Below are positions 59,225 to 64,000 of a DNA stretch of 64,000 nt, piece by piece (the first letter of the stretch is position 1; every line of letters begins with the position of its first letter). The DNA is from Streptomyces sp. GESEQ-35. GTDB lineage: Bacteria; Actinomycetota; Actinomycetes; Streptomycetales; Streptomycetaceae. A model generated the notes under the pieces. That model ran no database searches. It was not told the origin of the DNA and was given only the letters and a program-made list of their open reading frames with translations. The DNA lies in NCBI RefSeq assembly GCF_017948485.1, contig NZ_JAFFSX010000013.1, forward strand, positions 124,001 to 188,000, written 5' to 3'. Made by a program: the position numbers and the translations under genes.

Positions 59225-60501
59225 CGGGTCAGCACGGACGACGTCGGCATGGTCGTGCCGGGCCGTGGGTGGGCGGGAAGAGTGGCACGGACCCGGGTTC
59301 CCCGGCCGGGTGTGCTGACGACGTCGAGGTCACCGCCGTACTCGCACAGCCTCGCCCGGGCCGCGGGCAGGCCCACGCCCCGGTCCGACAGGGAGACGTG
59401 GCCGGCGCCGACGGGGACGAAGCCGACACCGTCGTCGTAGAGGTCCAGTTCCACCCGGTCCGGGTGGTGGTGCAGCGTCACCAGCAGGTTCATCGCCTGT
59501 GCGTGTTCCCGTACGTTCGCCAGCATGCCCTGTGCCACCCGGAACAGCGCGGTGGCGGACTGGGCGCCCAGCTCCGGGCGATGGGCTCCCACCGAGCGGA
59601 ACTGCACCCGCACGGCCGTGCCCTCCTCCTGCGCACGGTCGCACAGCAGCCGCAGCGACCCCTCCAGACCCGCCTCGGCGACCGTGGCCGGCGTGAGGTC
59701 GCGGATGATCCGCCGGGTCTCGGCCAGCCCCGCGTCCAGGCCGTCGACGGCCGCCCGCACCCGGGCCCGCGCGGCGTCGGGCCGTTCCGTCAGATCCCGC
59801 TCCGCCGCGTGCAGCAGCATCAGATGGCCGGCGAGTTCCTGGGCGAGGGTGTCGTGCAGGTCCCTGGCGATGCGCTCGCGTTCCTTCAGCACACCGGCCC
59901 TGCGCTGCTCCTCCGCCAGCACGTGACGTGTCCCTTGCAGCTCCATCAGCAGCCGCTGGCGTTCCGTGGCGTCGCGTTGGAGCGCCCCGTACAGCGCCAC
60001 GGTGCCCCACACGGCGGCGACGGGAATCAGGACCAGTTCCGGGTCGAAAGCGCCCGCGGTGCGGGTGAGCCGGCCGATCAGGACGACCGTGATCGCGGCC
60101 AGTTCGGCCATGACCGCACGGCCCATGGCGCGCAGGGCCAGACAGGCCATCGGCAGGGCGCACCAGGCGTATGCACCGGTCAGCGGGGGCGGGGCGAGGG
60201 TCACGAGGACCGCCCAGAGGAGGATCAGCGCGGCGACCCAGGAATGGCGGGCGAGCGGACCGAGTCCGGCCCACAGCACCAGGACCGCCGCGTATCCGAC
60301 GGCGAGCAGCCCGCTGACGGTCACGATCTCCCAGCACAGCGGTTCCTGGAGTCGCGAGAGCCGGAACAGCGCGGCACCGACGACGACAAAGAGCACGAAG
60401 TGCGGGATCTGCCCCAGGGCGAACCGGGTTCCGCGAGCCGGCGGCGGACGGTGGGCGGGGTCGCGGTCGGTCACGACAAACCCCCAGGGCGCATGATCCA
60501 C
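59221..60501 (-). CDS. Two-component sensor histidine kinase (NarL-partner type)
   Basis: 426 residues. Five to six N-terminal membrane helices (about 35-165), a coiled DHp region with phospho-His near 216 (RIARDLHDTLAQELAGHLM), and a C-terminal ATPase with GVGLPAARARL and PGRGTRVRATLP. No extracellular sensing domain, so it probably senses a membrane or intramembrane cue. GTG at 60474 with GGGGG upstream is an alternative start. Confidence 0.9.
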   Translation of the reverse strand: MDHAPWGFVVTDRDPAHRPPPARGTRFALGQIPHFVLFVVVGAALFRLSRLQEPLCWEIVTVSGLLAVGYAAVLVLWAGLGPLARHSWVAALILLWAVLVTLAPPPLTGAYAWCALPMACLALRAMGRAVMAELAAITVVLIGRLTRTAGAFDPELVLIPVAAVWGTVALYGALQRDATERQRLLMELQGTRHVLAEEQRRAGVLKERERIARDLHDTLAQELAGHLMLLHAAERDLTERPDAARARVRAAVDGLDAGLAETRRIIRDLTPATVAEAGLEGSLRLLCDRAQEEGTAVRVQFRSVGAHRPELGAQSATALFRVAQGMLANVREHAQAMNLLVTLHHHPDRVELDLYDDGVGFVPVGAGHVSLSDRGVGLPAARARLCEYGGDLDVVSTPGRGTRVRATLPAHPRPGTTMPTSSVLTR

Positions 60502-60552
60502 TCGGACAGGGCGTCCGAGTCTATCCGTCGCCTGTAGGAGTCATGTGAAGAC

Positions 60553-60597
60553 CAGGGCTGACGGCCGCCGCTCCCGGCGTACAGGCCGGCAGCCCTG
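60553..60597. terminator. Hairpin downstream of the solute-binding protein
   Basis: Stem CAGGGCT/AGCCCTG with an inner GGCC/GGCC continuation and one mismatch, between the minus-strand solute-binding gene and the sensor kinase. Confidence 0.5.
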
Positions 60598-60604
60598 CCC
60601 CCCG

Positions 60605-61747
60605 CTACGCCCCCGGGTGCAGCCCGAGCCAACCGGGCGTCGGGTCACCCTTGACCTCGCCGAAGTACAGGGCGAAGGTCTGCTTCCAGCGCTCGACCGC
60701 GGCACGGTCCGCCATGAAACGCGGGAAGCCGTCCAGGTTGCCGTTCGCGTACTCCCAGATGGGCTTCACGCCCGCCGGGGGAGTGACGTCGGTGCGTACG
60801 GACCAGCCGTTGAAGGACGCCTGCTGCTGACCGGCGGACAGCTGCCAGTTGAGGTAGAGCTGGGCGGCGGTGCGGTTCGCTGCCTGCTTCAGGATCGCCG
60901 CGCGCTGCCCCCAGGACATGAACGGGTGCCCGTCGGGGACGACGAACCTCGTCGGCGAGGACGCCGGAGCGGCCAGTGAGCCCGAGCCGCCGACACCGAT
61001 CGCCTTCTGTCCGGCGGTCACCGCCTCTCCCGGCGAGTTGCTGCCCCGGGCGAACCGCACGTCCTGGGCGGCCAGCTTGGCCACCCACTCCCAGCCGTAC
61101 GTCTGCGCGTACAGGGAGTACAGGTAGAGGACCGCGTCGTCGTCGTGCGGGTACGACGAGGCGATCTTCCCCTTCCACTTGGGGTCGACCAGGTCGAGCG
61201 GGGTGCGGGGAACGTCCGAACCGACCGCCGCCGGACCGTACATGAAGCTGAACGCGATCGCGGCGATGGCCACCCATGCGCCCTGCGGCTCCTTGAAGGC
61301 GTCGTAGACCTTGGAGAACCCGGCCGGCTTGTAGCGCAGCAGCCTGCCCTGCTCGTTCCAGCGCGTGAAGTCCTGGAGGGTCTGGAACTGTACGACGTCG
61401 GGGACGAGGGTGCCGGTGGCGAACTGGTTGTCGACGCGGACGTCGTGGTACTTGCTGTAGTCGACGATCAGGGTCAGGTCGATGTCCGGGAACCGGTTCT
61501 TGAAGGCCGCCCTCGTCCCGTCCTGCTGGGTCGGGGTGTCGCCGCCGGCGTAGATGACGAGCTTGCCGCCCTCCGCGAGAGCGGCCCGATAGAGCTCGTC
61601 GAGCGTCCTGGTCTCCTCCGGCCCGCCGCCGCGGGACCTGACGGGAGAGGCACTTGCCGGGGTCGCGGCCACGCCGAGCGCCCCGACACCGAGGGCGGCG
61701 CCGGCACCGGTGGCGAGGACATGTCGTCTGCTGGGGAAGCTGGACAT
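60605..61747 (-). CDS. Tat-exported ABC-type extracellular solute-binding protein
   Basis: 380 residues. Twin-arginine signal SRRHVLATGAGAALGVGALG with cleavage after ATPASA, then a family-1/Fe(III)-type binding fold (KLVIYAGGDTPTQQDGTRAAF, GSNSPGEAVTAGQKAIGVGG). Start at 61747 gives the usual RR spacing. No permease or ATPase adjacent, so it may be a secreted sensor or binding protein feeding the neighbouring two-component system or a distant importer. Confidence 0.83.
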   Translation of the reverse strand: MSSFPSRRHVLATGAGAALGVGALGVAATPASASPVRSRGGGPEETRTLDELYRAALAEGGKLVIYAGGDTPTQQDGTRAAFKNRFPDIDLTLIVDYSKYHDVRVDNQFATGTLVPDVVQFQTLQDFTRWNEQGRLLRYKPAGFSKVYDAFKEPQGAWVAIAAIAFSFMYGPAAVGSDVPRTPLDLVDPKWKGKIASSYPHDDDAVLYLYSLYAQTYGWEWVAKLAAQDVRFARGSNSPGEAVTAGQKAIGVGGSGSLAAPASSPTRFVVPDGHPFMSWGQRAAILKQAANRTAAQLYLNWQLSAGQQQASFNGWSVRTDVTPPAGVKPIWEYANGNLDGFPRFMADRAAVERWKQTFALYFGEVKGDPTPGWLGLHPGA

Positions 61748-61876
61748 GGGGAGGAGACCTCTCTGATGGGGGTGTACAGGGCCCTGGCGCCTGGGCACCG
61801 CCCATTGTCGGCAGTCCTGGAGGGTCCTCGCGTCGCCCGTTCGTAGCGATCAAACGCGCGAAGGATCGAATCCGCA

Positions 61877-61894
61877 TTCAACCGAATGGTTGAA
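61877..61894. promoter_or_regulatory. Perfect palindrome TTCAACC-GAAT-GGTTGAA
   Basis: 7-bp arms with a 4-bp centre, 6 bp before the small lipopeptide ORF and upstream of the solute-binding gene on the other strand. Operator-like, unrelated to the GAGAAT palindrome. Confidence 0.55.
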
Positions 61895-61900
61895 CACCGC

Positions 61901-62035
61901 ATGAAGACACGCAGACTCCCGGTCCTGATCGCCGCGTTGACGTCCGGCGCCGTGCCGGCGGCCTGTAGCGGCGGCACCAAGGCGGGCTCCGAGGGCAGCG
62001 GCGCCGATCAGTACCAGCAGCAGATCCGTACCTAG
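61901..62035 (+). CDS. 44-residue putative lipopeptide
   Basis: MKTRRLPVLIAALTSGAVPA then a Cys: short basic start, hydrophobic core and lipobox VPAAC, then a Gly/Ser-rich tail ending QYQQQIRT. Either a tiny lipoprotein or the surviving N-terminus of a longer one. No clear ribosome site. The rest of the gap 61748-62188 shows nothing else. Confidence 0.45.
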   Translation: MKTRRLPVLIAALTSGAVPAACSGGTKAGSEGSGADQYQQQIRT

Positions 62036-62188
62036 CTGTCCTCGGGCACCGCACCCGACGAGATGTCGGTCCGGCCCTGTTCCGGACGCGGTGGCAGGCC
62101 GGGGTGTGCCGGGGAGCGGCGTTGGGGGGTAGCGACAGGGCTCCCCACACGCCTGCCATGCAGGTCAGGGCGGTGCGACACTGGCGGT

Positions 62189-63106
62189 ATGGCATCCGAG
62201 CGGAGCAGCAGCGGTGGCGGCGGCCTGGAGCTGGGCCAGTTCCTGCGCGCACGCCGTACCCAGACCAGGCCCGACCAGGTCGGCCTCACCGTGGGCACCG
62301 GCCTGCGCCGCACACCCGGCCTGCGCCGCGAGGAACTGGCCACGCTCGCCGGCATGAGCATCGACTACTACGTCCGCCTGGAGCGCGGCAAGGAGACCCG
62401 CCCCAGCCCCTCCGTGCTCGACGCTCTCGCCCGCGCCCTGCACCTCGACGACGCCGAGCACCAGCACCTGCGCGAGCTCGCCGCCCGGGCCGCCCGGTAC
62501 GCCCCCGAACCTCCGCCGCCGCCCAGCCGAACCGTGGGCCCGCACCTGAGGCTGTTGCTGGAGACGATGCGGCCGAACCCCGCCTACGTCATCAGCCGCA
62601 GCATGGAGCTGCTCGCCTGGAACCCCGGCGGCCTCGCCCTGTACGCGGGCCTTGCCGACTGGCCTGCCACGCAGCGCAACCTCGCCCGCTACCTCTTCCT
62701 CCACCCCACCGCGCGCACCCTCTTCCCCGACTGGGAGTACCAGGTACGCGGCTGCGTCGCCCGGCTCCGCGCCCAGGCCGGCATCGACCCGGACGCCCCC
62801 GACCTCACCAGCCTGGTGGGCGAACTCCTGCTCAAGAGCCCCGACTTCGCCAAGCTGTGGGAGCGCTACGACGTCGTCGGGCGCAAGAAGCCGCAGAAGA
62901 CCTTCCACCACCCCCAGGTCGGCGTCCTCACCCTCACCGGCCAGAGCATGCACCTCGAAGACACCCCGGGCCAGCGCCTCGGCGTGTACACCGCCGAACC
63001 CGGCACCCCCGATCACGACGCCATGCTCCTGCTCGACCTGACCGCGCCCCAGCCCGCCGGGCATCCGGAAGCGAAGGTCGGACAACAGCCGCGCACAGAG
63101 TCCTGA
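62189..63106 (+). CDS. XRE-type regulator with MmyB-like ligand domain
   Basis: 305 residues. N-terminal HTH (LRREELATLAGMSIDYYVRLERG, about 45-67) and a C-terminal MmyB-like PAS domain from about residue 115 (LRLLLETMRPNPAYVISRSME, TLFPDWEYQVRGCVARLRA). Such regulators commonly control adjacent oxidoreductase genes and may bind fatty acids. Start at 62189 follows GGCGGT; no strong ribosome site. Confidence 0.88.
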   Translation: MASERSSSGGGGLELGQFLRARRTQTRPDQVGLTVGTGLRRTPGLRREELATLAGMSIDYYVRLERGKETRPSPSVLDALARALHLDDAEHQHLRELAARAARYAPEPPPPPSRTVGPHLRLLLETMRPNPAYVISRSMELLAWNPGGLALYAGLADWPATQRNLARYLFLHPTARTLFPDWEYQVRGCVARLRAQAGIDPDAPDLTSLVGELLLKSPDFAKLWERYDVVGRKKPQKTFHHPQVGVLTLTGQSMHLEDTPGQRLGVYTAEPGTPDHDAMLLLDLTAPQPAGHPEAKVGQQPRTES

Positions 63107-63117
63107 CCGGAACGCCG

Positions 63118-63726
63118 CTACGAAGCCGGCCCGCGCGGCGTCGACTGCGCGCCGAGCAGGTCGAGGAGGACGAGGGAGTCGTACTCGGCGGTGCCCGGCC
63201 GGGCGTAGTACGCGATGAGCCGGTGGCCGGGAGCGCCCTCCAGCTCCATGGTCTGGTGGCCGAGGGTGAGGTCGCCGACGTCGGGATGGTGGAACGTCCT
63301 GCGGCCGTGGGCGCGGGCCTTGACGTCGTAGCGCTTCCACATAGGGGCGAACTCCGGGCTCTTCAGCAGGAGTTCACCGGCGAGCCGGGTCAGGTCCGGG
63401 GCGTCGGGGTCGGTCCCGGCCAGGGCGCGCAGGCGGGCGACGCAGCCGCGTACCTGGGTGGTCCAGTCGGGGAAGAGGGTGCGGGCGGCGGGGTGCAGGA
63501 AGGCATACCGGGCGAGGTTGCGCTGTGTGGCCGGCCACTCCTCGATCCCGGCGAGCAGTCTCAGCCCGCCGGGGTTGGCCGCGAGCAGGTCGTCGGTGCG
63601 GCCGACCACGTGCGCGGGGTTCGGCCGGAGGCTCTCCAGCAGCAGCCTCACGCCCGGGCGCACGGTCCGGCCGGTCGCCGCCGGAGGTGGTTCGGTGCCC
63701 GCGCTCATGGGCTGCTCACGCGTCAT
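63118..63726 (-). CDS. MmyB-like ligand domain protein lacking the HTH
   Basis: 202 residues. Aligns by eye over its whole length with residues ~113-290 of the neighbouring regulator (LLLESLRPNPAHVVGRTDD, QRNLARYAFLHPAARTLFPDW, GELLLKSPEFAPMWKRYDV), but the DNA-binding domain is absent; the N-terminal ~25 residues are unique. Starts at 63726 or 63708 are possible. Convergent with its paralog, 11 bp between stops. Confidence 0.8.
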   Translation of the reverse strand: MTREQPMSAGTEPPPAATGRTVRPGVRLLLESLRPNPAHVVGRTDDLLAANPGGLRLLAGIEEWPATQRNLARYAFLHPAARTLFPDWTTQVRGCVARLRALAGTDPDAPDLTRLAGELLLKSPEFAPMWKRYDVKARAHGRRTFHHPDVGDLTLGHQTMELEGAPGHRLIAYYARPGTAEYDSLVLLDLLGAQSTPRGPAS

Positions 63727-63981
63727 GTCATCGAGTGTGCGTTCGCCGGTGACCGGCCGGTAGGTGGGTGGGGGGCCCTGTTGACACCCCGGAACACGGT
63801 TCCCCGGCACGGCCCGGCCTGGCAGGGGACGCGCCCGAGCGGGAGCGTGGCCGGTGGGCCCCCACGACCGGCTACGCCGACTGGCCGAGTGCCAGGGGCG
63901 CGGTCATCCGGTTCAAGCCCATCGTGGAAGGACCCTGCACGGCACGGACGAGAAACACCAAGCTCAGGAAGCAGGCAGAGC

Positions 63982-64000
63982 ATGCGCACGACGACACTCG
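63982..64000 (+). CDS. Possible start of next gene (truncated by window end)
   Basis: ATG at 63982 after AGGAAGCAGGCAG encodes MRTTTL before the window ends. Placement divergent from the MmyB-like gene fits an oxidoreductase such as an aldo/keto reductase, but the sequence is too short to judge. Confidence 0.3.

Noticed and set aside
63723-63989. 88-residue minus-strand frame near the window end
   Set aside because: No ribosome site or motif and overlaps the probable start of a plus-strand gene.

Overview
The window is very GC-rich, with short operons, 4-bp start/stop overlaps (ATGA, GTGA), frequent GTG starts and a palindromic repeat of the type GCGCCCC-n3/4-GGGGCGC followed by a GAACTGCGCGACCAGC-like tail. 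Together these point to Streptomyces or a close relative. No tRNA, rRNA, CRISPR, phage or transposase gene was seen.

From the left edge to about 58.6 kb almost every gene belongs to acyl-CoA catabolism. I count 4 AMP-forming CoA ligases (1-753, 39015, 42136, 44783), 9 acyl-CoA dehydrogenases (three of them as probable two-subunit pairs), 4 enoyl-CoA hydratases, 2 classical thiolases, 1 DUF35-thiolase-like fusion (probable retro-aldolase), 6 SDRs, 2 CaiB/BaiF CoA-transferases, 2 paralogous aldehyde dehydrogenases, 3 amidohydrolases, 2 P450s each with its own small ferredoxin, and a Rieske oxygenase. There is also a thioesterase, and a branched-chain-amino-acid-type ABC importer (lipoprotein, fused permease, two ATPases). 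The set resembles actinobacterial machinery for side chains and rings of steroids, terpenoids or other alicyclic acids (FadD3-like ligase, heteromeric FadE pairs, Ltp2/DUF35 aldolase). No steroid ring-opening genes are present, so the substrate is unknown.

The most striking signal is one shared 15-bp operator, GAGAAT-n3-ATTCTC. It lies in nearly every divergent or operon-start gap from 4.3 to 51.2 kb (14 sites, 5 of them perfect or nearly so). It ties about fifteen transcription units into one regulon. Two TetR regulators (7654-8328 and 31025-31678) each sit beside a site and are the obvious candidates to bind it.

Layout. 0-3.5 kb: ligase, FadE pair, hydratase. 3.5-7.6 kb: SDR, thiolase, DapB-like reductase, thioesterase. 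7.6-11.6 kb: TetR, FadE pair, hydratase. 11.6-15.0 kb (minus): FadE pair, NTF2-like protein, AhpD-like protein, PPOX-type protein. 15.2-28.7 kb (plus): one long operon with aldehyde dehydrogenase, ABC importer, amidohydrolase, SDR, CoA-transferase, hydratase, thiolase and FadE. 28.7-31.0 kb (minus): a coupled phosphotransferase/acyl-CoA dehydrogenase pair resembling the two halves of ACAD10/ACAD11. 31.0-34.7 kb: TetR, VOC protein, SDR, then ferredoxin and P450 on the other strand. 35.0-38.2 kb: Rieske oxygenase, small partner, amidohydrolase and decayed tandem copies of its 3' end. 38.2-47.2 kb: ligases, FadE, amidohydrolase, hydratase. 47.2-47.6 kb: a scar of three gene fragments. 47.6-51.0 kb: SDR, CoA-transferase, aldehyde dehydrogenase. 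51.3-58.6 kb: operon with two beta-hydroxyacid dehydrogenases, mycofactocin-type SDR, ferredoxin, P450, DUF35-thiolase fusion, hydrolase and DoxX.

From 58.6 kb to the end the content changes. A NarL-type two-component system, a Tat-exported solute-binding protein, a 44-residue lipopeptide and two related MmyB-type regulators (one lacking its DNA-binding domain) lie there. None carries the shared operator, so the catabolic island probably ends at the bidirectional terminator at 58550-58582.
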